Source: Undaria pinnatifida
Taxonomy: Eukaryota; Sar; Phaeophyceae; Laminariales; Alariaceae
DNA length: 64,000 nucleotides
Assembly: GCA_012845835.1 (NCBI GenBank)
Contig: JABAKD010000009.1
Location: 5,457,324 to 5,521,323, forward strand
Reading direction: 5' to 3'
Under the pieces are notes generated by a model. The model saw nothing but the letters and a program-made list of their open reading frames with translations, was not told where the DNA came from and did not search any database. Position numbers and translations under genes: made by a program. How positions within the stretch are numbered: position 1 is the first letter of the stretch; each line of letters starts with the position of its first letter. Below are positions 26,201 to 33,789 of this stretch, one piece after another.

Positions 26201-29200
26201 TGCTGAGTTACCGCAACTTTGCACGGCAGCAGCTTGATCGTTTTCTGCTCGGCGGCAAATTTTCCAGGCTCGCTTTTGGGGAAAATTGCTGAAACGTTTA
26301 CTACTGTGAACTACGGTAGTATTCGAATATTGCGGTCCCGCGAAGCCCAATGAGTCGCCGATGACGCCGTTTGTTTTGGTGTTGGAGGATACTAGGGCCG
26401 TTCTTGCTGAAGCTTTTTTATTCCCCGAAACAAAATCGAAATTTTGCAAATATTTTGAATATTTGTATCGAAATACAGAGGCGTTCTGTCATAAACTTGG
26501 AAATCTTGCACAGAGTGCGAAAAAAACATGGGACGCTTGGATTTCCAAAACTTCCATTTTTTTTTAGCATCTACTTGGAAGTCTTATTTCTTTTTTGGGG
26601 GGGGGAAATTTGAACGAAGCTTGCTTCGGTAAGAATAACCCTTAGTACACTGGACTACCGATTAAAAGGTTGACCGATTACGTACCCAAACTACAGTACA
26701 CCTGAGAACTGCTCACCTCCGCAATGCGCTCAATCTCGTCGGGCATCTTACACGCAATGGCCACCATCTCGTCCACAAGATGGCGAAGCTCCTCCCCGAC
26801 AGCCCCTGACCTCCGGATCTCGATGCCTTCCAGGCTACCTCGAAACTCCTCGATGCAGCGTGACCGATGCTTGCATTGTGCCTCTAGCTTCGACCACATT
26901 TCCTATACCGTGCATGTTGAGAGTTGAAAGTGCGGTTGAGCTTGTCATGTTAATTACTTTTCCTTGTGTGACGTTTAGGGTCGGAACGGAGGCTAAGGTT
27001 TCGCTAAATGGAGGCGTAGGGTTAGGGTTTGCAGGGAGGGTCAGTCAGACAGATGCACGTTGGGAGCTGAAAGAGGTTGCTGAGGCTACTAGATTTGGGT
27101 GCCAGATAGATACACCGTTGGGAGTTGAAAAAGCGGTTGAGTTTGCAGAATCGAGGTGTAGAGTAGGATTTGCTTGGGCCACAGTTCCTTGTGCACGTTG
27201 AGATTTGAAAATGTGGTTGAGTTTACTACTCGGGGGGAAGGCTTGCACGGGGGTCAGACAGAGGCGGAACGTAATGGAGAACGACGCACACACCCGCATT
27301 GCTAGTTCCAAGGTATGCTATTGCGACAGCATTAGTCCGCCACACACTTCATTCTTAGATGATTATGCTCAGGACAACCAGATAGTGCTACTGCCGTATG
27401 ATGACCTCGTAGCAGCGCGAAAGTGTATGCCGTTCCTTGTCGTCTTGCTCGGTGGGAATAAATACGTAATTTCCCTCTCTATATTTCTACCAACATGTAT
27501 CGTCTCCTAAAAAAAGTAATTAATTAATTAATTAAGTGACTTACTCCTTCACCCACTCCAACCCTTATCTAACGACCTCCTTACACCTCTTATTTATGTA
27601 TAGCCATACCGCGTCCGAAGGGTGCGCCAGCTAACGTTGGGCTGCGACAGCAACTGAGTTAAATCGACACATGACGCGTATGAAAATACGTGGAAGTGTG
27701 GGGAGCTAAAGCTTTATTTTGCCCCATCCGCCGGAGGAAAAAAAAAAAAAAAAACATACCGCAAATGCCCCCTTAGTAGCCATTATTTCAGTACAGTACT
27801 CCGTATTTGGTACCGCGACCGTCTTCTACATAGCCATGATGCCAGAAGCCACACCATAGCAGCGTAAACGTCCCTCCCACCTCCACGTACGCCATATCCC
27901 CCTGCACAAGAATGCCGTCCACATCTAACTCCTTGCGGGTGGCGGAGATGGCATCGTCGGCCTCCCCCAAGCTGTCGCGGAGGGCGTAACTGGCTTCCAG
28001 CACTCGCTGCTCCATGTCCTCGGAAATGGCAGCCACCCCAGCGTCGAACGCCTTGATCGCTCGGGCGTCGCGCTCTCGTCTGTCTGCCTGAACGCGGTTC
28101 AATTGTTCAGGGACAGTCGACGTGGGAAAGTCGAATGCTGGTACTACTGCTGGCGATTATTTGACATTGCCGGGTCATGGGATCAAAATGTTTTCCGACT
28201 CTAAAACTTAATCTGGCTCTAGTCCAAACGTTTTTAGACCTCTTAAGCGAGTTCAATAGTAGAAAGGGGCGTTAAATGTTTGACCAGAGCTGAAGGTGCC
28301 CGGCAAGGGGCTCGTACGCTTTTTGACAGAGAAGCCGCTACATTGACAGTGGGAAGCCGCAAACGCGTTACATGTCAAACGTTTTACCCCCGGACCGGAG
28401 GAGTGTGCGTCCCAGGTGATGGTGCACCACAATATGGTTACAATGTCGAACTTCGTTAAGTCAGCAGCACCGTCACTGCTGCTGTAGCAGGTGTGCCGTT
28501 GCAGCAGCGTGGTGCCCTCTGCCAGCTTTCGCGATCACGGTGAGATCGATCGCGGTGAGATCGATCGCGATAGCTGCCAGAGGGCGCCACTCTGACGTAA
28601 CAGGGCCCCAGTATCACACACACCGTTACATCATCAAATCACCAGCTTTTCAATGTCGACCTTTTTTGGGCGAGACCGCAACTTGGCTAACCCCCCCTTT
28701 ACTTTAGAAAAGCTCCCACGAATTGGGGCCACTCTGTTTGAGCTATCGCCTACTTCGACGGCAGAAAAAGATACATGACCTGAATTAGCGTTGAGTTTAT
28801 TAAAGTTGGGGCGTTCCTCGAACGTGAAAGTGAACCCCTTTACAGCCCCGAAAGCCCCTCCCTATACTGAATCCAAGTAATTTTGCACCCAAAATCGGGT
28901 TTCCAGTTGTAAAAGCGTTAAACAATCCGGGTCTCGTCTCCCTCGAAGGTGAAAATGTAATGACTATTTCACCCCTGCCCTACTAGGACTACCGATATTT
29001 TTGTTATTGGCCACGGCGTCATCGCTGCGACATGTACGTACTGCTGACCTCTCAATTAAGCAACTGATCTGCTTAGCCACGCGACTAAGCAGCCCAGTGG
29101 TTAGTGCTATATAACCAACAAAAAAAAAGTTACCAATTAGCTCAATGGGCAGTGCTGTATAACCAACAAAAAAGAGTGACTAGGCAGCTCAGTGGGCTAG

Positions 29201-31606
29201 TGCTTTACAACCAACAACGACAAACAATGTTTTCGAGCTCGCTATTTGAAGCTCGCCGACTTTGTAACAGGGGTCTGTGGGGCTCTCCCCTCGCCACGGA
29301 GCACATCAATCCCATTCGTTCGCGCTTGTTTAGGTGAAGCGCTGGATAGGAGTAGATAGTGCTATTAACATTATGTTGACCGCTTCAGCAGCAGTAACAG
29401 GGGAAAGACGGCACGTCCGCGGCGGAAGGCTGTTCCAGAAGAAGAACTTATCAGTTTGGCGGTTCACCTGTTTCCGGTGCAGCTTCTCAAATCCACTTCT
29501 CGGTAGTTTTGGCTCCAACGGCTGATGATGCAACATGCGGACCTGAGGACAAACACCGAACGGCTTCAGGGGTGAACGACACTGAGACCGTAGTTTACGC
29601 ACTTCACCTATCTATGGAGAAGTCTTGATTTCGATGTCATTTGTTAAGGTGTCATAGGGTATTAGTCCGTTTGACTACTGAATTTAGGCTAACCAGCCAC
29701 CTACCCACAGGTACGAGCCTTTTAACTGCGTTTCATGGTCCAGGTGTACACGAAGGCTAGCAGATAGGTGTCGTTTAGGTTCATCTACTGACGTGTGTAC
29801 CGACCCAGTCGATTGTTGCAAAGTGAAGAACGAGAGGTGATCGCAGTCATGGCATGGCCCGAATACGTTACAGGACAAGGTGGGCAAGTAACAACGCCCG
29901 GGATAGAAGCAACCGCCGTTGTCGGTGACAGTTTACACCTACAAGCTTCAACCGCAGCCGGAATCATAGAACGTCCTCGATCACAAAGCTGGATGCCTTA
30001 TTATTGTTTATACAAACCCGAACCCTGCTAGCGTCAGGACGAGGCGATGACGGATCGAGATACCACATGCCTGGTAGCTCTCATGGCGCAAGTGCCTAAA
30101 ATACCTAGTTCCAGTTACGTTACCGCACGGTTGCTGCTTTGCTGTTAAACCGGAGACTACCACAAGTACGTTCAGAAAACGCACACCAGGTATGTAAAAC
30201 ACCGAACGGACACCAGCACGCCAACAACTCACTCACGCCTTCAAAGTACACCCCGAAGAAACTATTAACGCATCGGCATATCTCTTAAACATCGAAAACG
30301 CATCTATTTTTTTTGCTCACTTCATCAATTTCGCGGAGAGTCTCCTTTCGAGCGCGCTGCCCCGCCGACGGGAGTGCAGGCAAACGACGGTCGCCGCCCT
30401 GCCGGTGCCTGGCCGTTTCAGGCGTACGAAGCAACGCGTCCTCGCTATTTCCGAGATCGCCGAATTCTGTTTCTGGGCGAGCCACCGCCGTCAGACCTGG
30501 CCGGAAGGAGGACGGAATTTACAGGATACCTATTACGGAGGACGATAGTAAATAGGACCAAATATTGTTGGAAAAAATAGATCATTATATATATTTTTGT
30601 GTCCACCGTAGGTCCTGTTTACTAGGGTCCCCCGTAATAGTAAGAAACAGGCACACTGATTCAGGCTGGTTTTATTATTTTGGGAGAGGGTGCATCCTAC
30701 AAAAACTTCAGTATAACGGCTCCCATATTTCTTAGTATCCTGCAAATCTCGGGCGGGCTTTCGTTTTTTTCCCCTGTTTCTTTACCAGGCATTGTTATTT
30801 AATGGCCCTTATTTAATGGAGGATGTCCCGTACTGCTGTACATAGACTAGACTATAGATGATGTCAGTCTGTAACATACAGCAATGTAACATGTTTACTC
30901 TTCGTATCTTGCGCGTTGTAGGTGCGTAACGCAGTGCCCAGGCGAAGCGGGTCCTCTTCATAGGCGGTAAGCGCTACGCATGCCGTACACCGCCTTACGT
31001 ACAATGCGGGTATCATGCATCCGCCGCCCGGCGACAATGAAAAATTGAAAAAATGTTTTATTAAGAGACTTCAGATGTGAGAGGTGGAGGATTTCGTCGA
31101 AAACCATCTTTGCAAGCTGTGTGTGATACTTCGACCGCGCGTATTACGGGGTGTGTATACCCTCATGGACGGCATGGATGGGTTGGTAACTCCCTTTTGT
31201 ACTGCTAGCAACTAACACAAGTGTTCAGTTTGGTTTGTTTTTCATTGTCGCAACTGCGTGCGTGTGTACAGCAACAAGACTTCGAACCCGAGGGAGACCA
31301 TTCTTGCAAGAAGCAAATGCTGCTGACTACTGCTTGGTGCAGACATCTGCCCGCTATGCGCTCGGTAGTGTTGCCCGCCCTCGCTCTATTGTAACAGCGG
31401 GCATGCATACACGCCTGCCGCCAAGTCAAGTCGTCTACGCAATCTCGGCGGCGTGAAAAAAACAGGCTGCAAAGTAGTGTCATCATACCGGCTTGGCTCT
31501 TGATGAAAGGGTTCTTCCCGACGGTGACCCTCGGCACGGCAAGAGCCTCGAGGGTGCCTTGTTCCGCCCGTGCTGTCACCATCGCAGGGCTCGGACTCGG
31601 TGCCAT
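1014..31606 (-). CDS. Large multi-exon coiled-coil protein gene (18 exons found)
   Basis: Eighteen minus-strand exons join in phase into 1126 codons: 31606-31489, 30496-30321, 28087-27881, 26902-26717, 25260-25151, 24113-23873, 23042-22930, 22355-22156, 19312-19243, 16210-16075, 14716-14523, 12841-12721, 11121-10975, 9554-9360, 6960-6817, 5578-5294, 4095-3719, 1371-1014. All introns are GT-AG and the summed length is a multiple of three. The protein is rich in Glu, Arg, Lys, Leu and Ala with heptad-like helices, and has no signal peptide or membrane segment. Its middle is Ser/Gly-rich, followed by acidic and lysine-rich tails. The family is not recognised with confidence. The segment ending [19 protein letters not shown] and the overall plan remind me of CCDC180-type (DUF4455/DUF4456) proteins of ciliated eukaryotes, which is a guess. 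Phase-0 exons could have been missed, and the C-terminus is unsettled. Existence is well supported; function is unknown. Confidence 0.85.
1455..1765. repeat. Composite of two dispersed repeats (family F reversed, then family G)
   Basis: 1455-1625 is a reverse-orientation copy of the approximately 200-bp family best seen at 60650-60872 (rightward core CGAACACCTCACGGCG, later CATGCACAAAATGAG). 1636-1765 is a second family with TTTGTTGCT, CATCCCTTTCGAG and TACTCTTGTAAG, also found near 24362, 24835, 24908 and 39085. The reversed-F then G order recurs at 24725-24975, so the two may travel together. A degraded forward F copy lies at 820-960, between exon 18 and the (CAA)n tract. Confidence 0.75.
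1826..1999. mobile_element. pogo-like MITE, copy 1
   Basis: A 174-bp non-coding element. The left end reads GGTCCTTCTATGGCGCCG. The right end reads CGGCACTATAGAGAGACC and continues into ACTACTGTA. These are diverged terminal inverted repeats of the family seen most cleanly at 56517-56671. Internally it holds several GGCACTATA/GGCACTACT half-repeats. It has no transposase frame and lies between coiled-coil exons 17 and 18. Confidence 0.75.
2205..2262. repeat. Interstitial telomere-like tract
   Basis: CCCAACCCCAACCCTA grading into three exact CCCTAA units. Related short tracts occur at 5755-5787, 25765-25797 and 27018-27030. TTAGGG-type telomeres are known in stramenopiles and many other eukaryotes. 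This is an internal relic or intron low-complexity tract, since genes lie on both sides. Confidence 0.7.
2655..2840. repeat. Dispersed (CGACC)n/(GGTCG)n element, copy 1
   Basis: The core is about eight tandem CGACC units (2727-2763), flanked by TTTTCACGGGTCGGG on the left and ATCGGGTCGTGA on the right, so the element is a loose inverted repeat. Further copies are at 14120-14290, 18790-19055, 50905-51070 and 58370-58585. All sit in introns or intergenic DNA. Out-of-frame open frames across it (GSGRV repeats) are spurious. Confidence 0.8.
3186..3517. repeat. Cluster of tRNA-D-arm-like modules in both orientations
   Basis: A module resembling a tRNA D-arm (AGCTCAGTGGGTAGTGC, then TATGTAACCAACA) occurs forward at 3485-3517 and reversed near 3196-3240 and 3448-3475. 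Between them, 3246-3312 has a pol III A-box-like TGGCTCAGTGG and, 45 bp on, GGTTCGAA like a B box. No full cloverleaf with paired acceptor stem is visible, so this is a tRNA-derived repeat, not a tRNA gene. A TA-repeat (3421-3438) separates the parts. Confidence 0.6.
5105..5310 (-). repeat. Duplicated end of coiled-coil exon 16 with its donor site
   Basis: On the minus strand the last codons of exon 16 and its donor (GACAAAGAG, GTACGA) are followed about 120 bp later by a second copy (GGCAAAGAG, GTACGA at 5185-5165). Downstream similarity continues: ctgtcgctctatggatagg versus ctatcgttctatatagg. The reading frame is open across both, so the second donor could be used to lengthen the protein. 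Exon 16 was ended at 5294 because that donor is nearest the acidic coding tract. Confidence 0.65.
6255..6560. repeat. Dispersed repeat L, copy 1
   Basis: It begins near GACTGATCCTACGATA, runs through a poly-C tract, GATTTTCTTTAACGA, GGCTGCTCG, GAGGAAGGATGCTA, ATGACGTCGGGG, and ATACGGCCGGGAGC. The same order of segments recurs at 7895-8440. It lies in the intron between coiled-coil exons 15 and 16. No coding content was recognised. Confidence 0.75.
6817..16210 (-). CDS. Coiled-coil gene, exons 10-15 (middle)
   Basis: Exon 10 (16210-16075) encodes [14 protein letters not shown] and a 45-residue helix. Exon 11 (14716-14523) starts [15 protein letters not shown] and then becomes a basic Ser/Gly/Arg linker. 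Exon 12 (12841-12721) continues the linker with repeated GGS and SSRGG, then ends acidic ([11 protein letters not shown]). The two low-complexity exons meet in phase 2/1. Exons 13 (11121-10975), 14 (9554-9360) and 15 (6960-6817) return to charged helices ([51 protein letters not shown]), all phase 0. The Ser/Gly stretch probably separates two coiled-coil blocks. No enzymatic motif was seen. Confidence 0.8.
7355..7700. repeat. Direct duplication with poly-T ends
   Basis: Two copies of a segment carrying AAATTTCTTCGTCCATGG, then CCTGAGAGTGCCGATGAG and CTACGTACGATCGGGG, each followed by a long poly-T, sit at about 7355-7475 and 7505-7700. The second copy has an extra insert of about 70 bp. This is an intron minisatellite or tandem duplication. 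Confidence 0.75.
7895..8440. repeat. Dispersed repeat L, copy 2, with a (CAT)n expansion inside
   Basis: Aligning with 6255-6560 shows the same flanks (TTTAACGA, ACGTTTCAT, GGCTGCTCG) but with about 228 bp of CAT repeats (7992-8219) between TTTCAT and GGCTGC. The expansion apparently grew from the CAT already present at that position in copy 1. In one frame it reads as poly-Asp or poly-Met, but it lies inside an intron. Confidence 0.85.
8525..8700. repeat. Dispersed repeat J, copy 1
   Basis: It contains GGATGAAAAATCCCGTAGCC, then AGGTATGGAACGAGAATC and TTCCGTCATCCAGAAA. The same order occurs at 51855-52050 (ATCCCATGGCCTAGG, AACGAGTGTCATC, CCCGTCATTCTGGAAA), and reversed near 11520-11870. It is non-coding. 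Confidence 0.65.
8753..9010. mobile_element. MITE-like element with about 37-bp terminal inverted repeats
   Basis: The left end ATTACGGAGATCCATTGG continues TAACAGGGGTGATTTAATGCC. The right end is its inverted counterpart GGCATTTACCCCTGTTAAC continuing AATAGATCTCCGTAAT. The element is 258 bp, with an AT-rich middle and no open frame of note. It lies in the intron before coiled-coil exon 14. Confidence 0.8.
10690..10830. repeat. Dispersed repeat H, copy 1
   Basis: It contains GAACGAACGCCTTCCAAAGG, a stop-strand palindrome around CTCATATTAGGAGCTCAG, AACTTCTTAGAATCTTCTGC and GTGGGATGACTCG. Other copies are at 11985-12180 (reversed), 17560-17690, 18425-18560, 21225-21477 (reversed) and 63200-63490 (reversed). 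It is about 130-250 bp and carries no coding sequence. Confidence 0.75.
11985..12180. repeat. Dispersed repeat H, reversed copy
   Basis: AAGAATTTTCTGAGCTCC, AAGTGAGGGAGCAGCTC, CATGACTTCGAAGGCACTCG and GACTTCTATGCGCTAGTCC match family H read in reverse. The intron from 11122 to 12720 also contains a GTGGGATGACTCG tail near 12280. Confidence 0.7.
12842..13385. repeat. Degenerate intron minisatellite next to exon 12
   Basis: About seven diverged units of 65-75 bp, each with CGTACACAAAACACGCGC, GTCGCATATCGTGAAAAGC, and GTTGCGGCTCG or TTGCCACCC. The first unit starts at the acceptor side of coiled-coil exon 12. Long open frames on both strands across it are by-products of the repeat. Confidence 0.8.
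13624..13785. mobile_element. pogo-like MITE, copy 2
   Basis: TGGTCCTTTTATAGTGCCGG on the left and CCGGCATTGTAAAGGGATCA with a following CTGCTGCA on the right form the terminal inverted repeats. The interior matches copy 1 segment by segment (GCACTGTAGAGGGAAAT, CGGCACTACTCCGCA, GCGGTTTCACAGGCAC). A right-half fragment lies at about 14390-14465. Confidence 0.75.
14120..14290. repeat. Dispersed (CGACC)n element, copy 2
   Basis: A short, diverged copy with CCCGACGCGACCCGACCTG, then CGACCCGACCCGACCCGTG, and a tail with CTCCTGACCAGACCTGATTC. It lies between coiled-coil exons 11 and 12. Confidence 0.7.
16985..17175 (-). repeat. Duplicated start of coiled-coil exon 10 with acceptor
   Basis: The minus-strand end of the intron and start of exon 10 (TTCTCCTTGAAACAG, TGTTCTCGACAAGC) recurs at 17024-16988 as TTCTCCTTGTGACACGTCAGC followed by GTTCTCGACAAGC. 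Weaker pieces of the flank (CTTGCCACAAGGAGAAAAA on the plus strand) recur at 17050-17090 and 17140-17165. No exon is proposed here. Confidence 0.5.
17560..18560. repeat. Two forward copies of dispersed repeat H
   Basis: Copies at 17560-17690 and 18425-18560 share CGAAGT.ATGTTTCGGGTGATG, a GAGCTAGCTCC...GGAGCTCAG palindrome, TTAGAATCTGCTGCTGCACC and a GGATGACTCG-like tail. Between them (17691-18424) I see no gene, only AT-rich intron DNA and a short open frame without support. Confidence 0.7.
18790..19055. repeat. Dispersed (GGGTC)n element, copy 3 (longest)
   Basis: About fifteen GGGTC units (18850-18920) lie between a left arm TTTTCACGGGTCAGGG and a right arm ending GACCCATGAAAAATTCCC, giving a 265-bp inverted-repeat-like element. 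It is intronic and G-rich on the plus strand. Confidence 0.85.
19243..31606 (-). CDS. Coiled-coil gene, exons 1-9 (N-terminal half)
   Basis: Exon 1 opens with an ATG at 31606 ([16 protein letters not shown]), ends in phase 1 at a GTATGA donor, and joins exon 2 (30496-30321) in frame. Exons 3-7 are typical long helices: [14 protein letters not shown] in exon 3, [13 protein letters not shown] in exon 4, [20 protein letters not shown] in exon 5, [17 protein letters not shown] in exon 6, and [18 protein letters not shown] in exon 7. Exon 8 is best ended at 22156 (GTACGT donor), which leaves one base. That base completes a codon with the small 70-nt exon 9 (19312-19243, [16 protein letters not shown]). 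Exon 9 then feeds exon 10 in phase. Tryptophan spacing and charged heptads suggest an extended structural rod. The donor of exon 5 lies inside a (GT)n microsatellite. Confidence 0.8.
19545..19735. mobile_element. Degenerate pogo-like MITE, copy 3
   Basis: It contains CAGTGGTGATATCGCTATAG, CCGGCACTATACAGGACACC, GGCACTATTTTGAGTAGTGC, and a right end with CAACCTGAACTATGGGGA then CCCCCACTGTAC. It is recognisable as the same family but highly diverged. Confidence 0.55.
20745..22105. repeat. Palindromic GAGGAGC tandem array
   Basis: About 1.36 kb made of roughly 25 units of 35-75 bp. Each unit has GAGGAGCCTCAGAAAAGGTA followed by GAGCTCCTCAAGTGAGGAGC, so almost every unit can fold as a hairpin. 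A reversed family H element (21225-21477) interrupts it. The same palindrome is present once in each H copy, so the array looks like an amplified piece of H. It ends about 50 bp from the donor of coiled-coil exon 8. No direct-repeat/spacer structure of a CRISPR is present. Confidence 0.9.
24362..24975. repeat. Cluster of dispersed repeats G, F (reversed), G, G
   Basis: G copies (CATTTGACCATTGACCACGC, CATCCCGTTCGAGACGGAG) at 24362-24480, 24835-24902 and 24908-24975. A reversed F copy (GTAGTTGTATGAACATAGACC, TTTTCACCAACCAGGCGG) at 24725-24830. This is the intron between coiled-coil exons 5 and 6. Confidence 0.7.
25010..25150. repeat. (CA/CACG)n microsatellite containing a donor site
   Basis: About 140 bp of ACGCAC and ACACAC repeats. 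On the minus strand it starts directly at the exon 5 boundary (25151), so the 5' splice site GTGTGTGT is itself part of the microsatellite. Confidence 0.9.
25765..25797. repeat. Interstitial TTAGGG tract
   Basis: GAGGGTTAGGGATAGGG and a further TTAGGGTTA followed by a short TA repeat. Orientation is opposite to the tract at 2205. Confidence 0.7.
28509..28590. repeat. Long hairpin with GATCGATCGCGGTGA repeats in the loop
   Basis: The left arm GTGGTGCCCTCTGCCAGC and right arm GCTGCCAGAGGGCGCCAC pair over about 28 bp with three mismatches. The loop holds two copies of GGTGAGATCGATCGCG. It lies in the intron between coiled-coil exons 2 and 3. Flanks carry further GCAGCAG/CTGCTGC runs. Confidence 0.75.
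28828..28925. repeat. Dispersed repeat I
   Basis: CCCCTTTACAGCCCCGAAAG, CCCTATACTGAATCCAAGTA and GTAAAAGCGTTAAA recur at 38625-38735 and, reversed, at 53460-53570. It is about 100 bp and non-coding. Confidence 0.7.
29090..29216. repeat. Three tandem tRNA-D-arm-like modules
   Basis: Modules at 29090-29128, 29137-29172 and 29184-29216 each read like AGCTCAGTGGG(C)TAGTGC followed by TATATAACCAACA and an A-run. The A-tail after each copy looks like retroposition of a very short transcript. No T-arm or acceptor stem follows. Confidence 0.7.
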
Positions 31607-32241
31607 CGTGAGAGCTGTAGCTGTCTACAGCCGTACCACAGCCGCGTCGAGAACGCGGAGTGTCGAAGCATTTATCACAGCCGTACGAGGTTGCCGAGAA
31701 AGAAAAAAAACGACGGTTTCAAAAAATAATTCGCTGTCGGTTTTTTGTGTCCGTCGGTATGTGACAGTACTCTCGTGTGCCAAGGATCACCAGAATGAAG
31801 ATCGTGCGACCAATTTGTAGGAAGGGCTCCCAAAATCTACATCCCAACGGAAAAAGCTAAAAACGTACGGCTTCTCTAGAACAGGCCAGGATGGGGGTGT
31901 GGCCTGAGCTGTCGAGGACCGCACGTGTCTTCCTCGAGTTGGTGCCAATTGCCGCATGGGTCCCCCCGTGTCCACAGCTGCTTGTATGTACCGGGGAATT
32001 AAACCAAGCTCCATGATATACCCGCCGTGACTGCCCATGAAAAACAACCAACTTCGGCCAAAAATTGTGCGGATAGATACTCGTGGAAGAAGGCGGTTTG
32101 GCGGATTTCGAAAGGACGGCGGGAACACAAGATAATAATGGTGAACGAGCTCCCGCTAGGAATTGGCGCTACGTGGTAGTTGATATATCTAACTGCCTGC
32201 CGTCGAAACTGTGCCCGCTGGTGGGAAGCGTTCATGTGGCA

Positions 32242-32242
<1 letters not shown>

Positions 32243-32291
<49 letters not shown>
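32243..32291. repeat. (CTG)n microsatellite
   Basis: About 16 uninterrupted CTG/TGC units. It reads as poly-Ala or poly-Cys in incidental frames. It is about 0.6 kb upstream of the coiled-coil gene start. Confidence 0.95.
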
Positions 32292-32293
<2 letters not shown>

Positions 32294-33711
32294 GCTGGTG
32301 CTGTTCAACGGACAATATCAAACAGTAGATAGTTGCTGTTGTTGTTCCCGAGGACGACGACGTGTTAATTTTCTTTTTTACCGTTCCGCGGTTGTTTGTT
32401 CTTTCTTGGAGACATCCAGGTCATCGGACGGGACAAGGGGATTCGGGAACGCGAGGCTGGACCATGAGCCCCTAAAAAATGCTCTTGGCGCCGCCATCCT
32501 AACAACTTACCTGCTAAAAGAAAGAACAAAAAAAAAGGTTGAACTCACTTCGCCCGTAATGAAAAAAGGCGAACAGCATGTTCCAATTCTGCATGGACGG
32601 CAATATTGTAATGGTTGGTGTCCCCGATGGAGTACTGTAGTACAGTAGGTCTACAGGAACGTCAACGCCGTGGGCAGTTCAATCCTCACCGAGGAGTGTA
32701 TACTCGTGCTCGAAGGGTGTTTTCCTTGCGTAACATTTGGCGAGCGGAAAGCGCGAAGACGTGGGTTAGCAAATTTGATGAAAATAATCTACGGGCATGA
32801 AAAAAGCTGATACGTGGGAATGCTGAACCCTTTGCGAGATAAAACTGAAAGGTATGTACACTGCCGGAGGAGAAGGGGAAGAAACCTGTGACTACAGATT
32901 GTTTAGAAGGTCGCTGAGGGTACAAAACCTCTTACGGGTTGAGCTGGAGAGTAAAAGGCATGACTGAAAAAATAACAATAAAAAGAGCGTCGAGCTTCTC
33001 CGTTCGAAAGTACTGCCTGTTGTCATATTACTAGTATCATCATAAGATAGAATAGATGGATAGGGCAGAGTGTTGTTTCGTGCCTGAGAGCGACATTTCA
33101 TTTTGCGACAAACGGTGTGCCTTACAAAACGCAAAGTCAGGATACGAGACCTAGGTGTAGTAGCTGATAACAGACCGCTAGATTAGTGCCAGGTAGCAGA
33201 AGCATGGCCCGTTAGGCTTGAAGATGTTGCACGAAATGTCACGCGATGAAATTTGCTTGGCTGCGAGGATAATTACAAAAACGCTATTAATAGTAACAGT
33301 ACTACAGCGCCAATATCGGCTTGCCTTTCCCTTCCATTAATAGGTGTCCTGTGTTCTATCTTCAAGGTTGGACGCTATAGCAAGACGAACGAGGCCGTCG
33401 ATCGCGTGCCGTCGACCGTTCGCTTGGCCGCTCGGTCGCTCGCGCCACCTCTTACGCGCCGCCGATCCGTGCGCTCGGCCGTCGCTGCGTGGCTAGACTA
33501 GTGGCTAAACACTGCTGATTACATGAGGGGGGGGAACAACGTACGTACAACCTGTGTTATAACATCGAAACAAGTACTGCCAAGTGTAAGTATGTGACGA
33601 ACAGTAAGTGACACGCGTACGCCGTAAACGTCGTCCCCTCGTAAAATATTTGAACGATCAAAACCAGCTCCCCCTATATTTCGTCCCGATCAAACCAGCT
33701 CCCCCCTACAT

Positions 33712-33789
33712 TTTATAAAAAATATTCCAAGGACGTCAGCCGTGAGTTCGACGAATTTCAGGTCAATACTCATCTTTGCAAGCTGCATT
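33712..33789. repeat. Dispersed repeat M, copy 1
   Basis: GGACGTCAGCCGTGAGTTCG, ACGAATTTCAGGTCAATACT and CATCTTTGCAAGCTGC. A close copy lies at 45171-45246, and the last part recurs twice in reverse at about 45738-45810. With only about 78 bp of similarity, no element type can be assigned. Confidence 0.7.
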
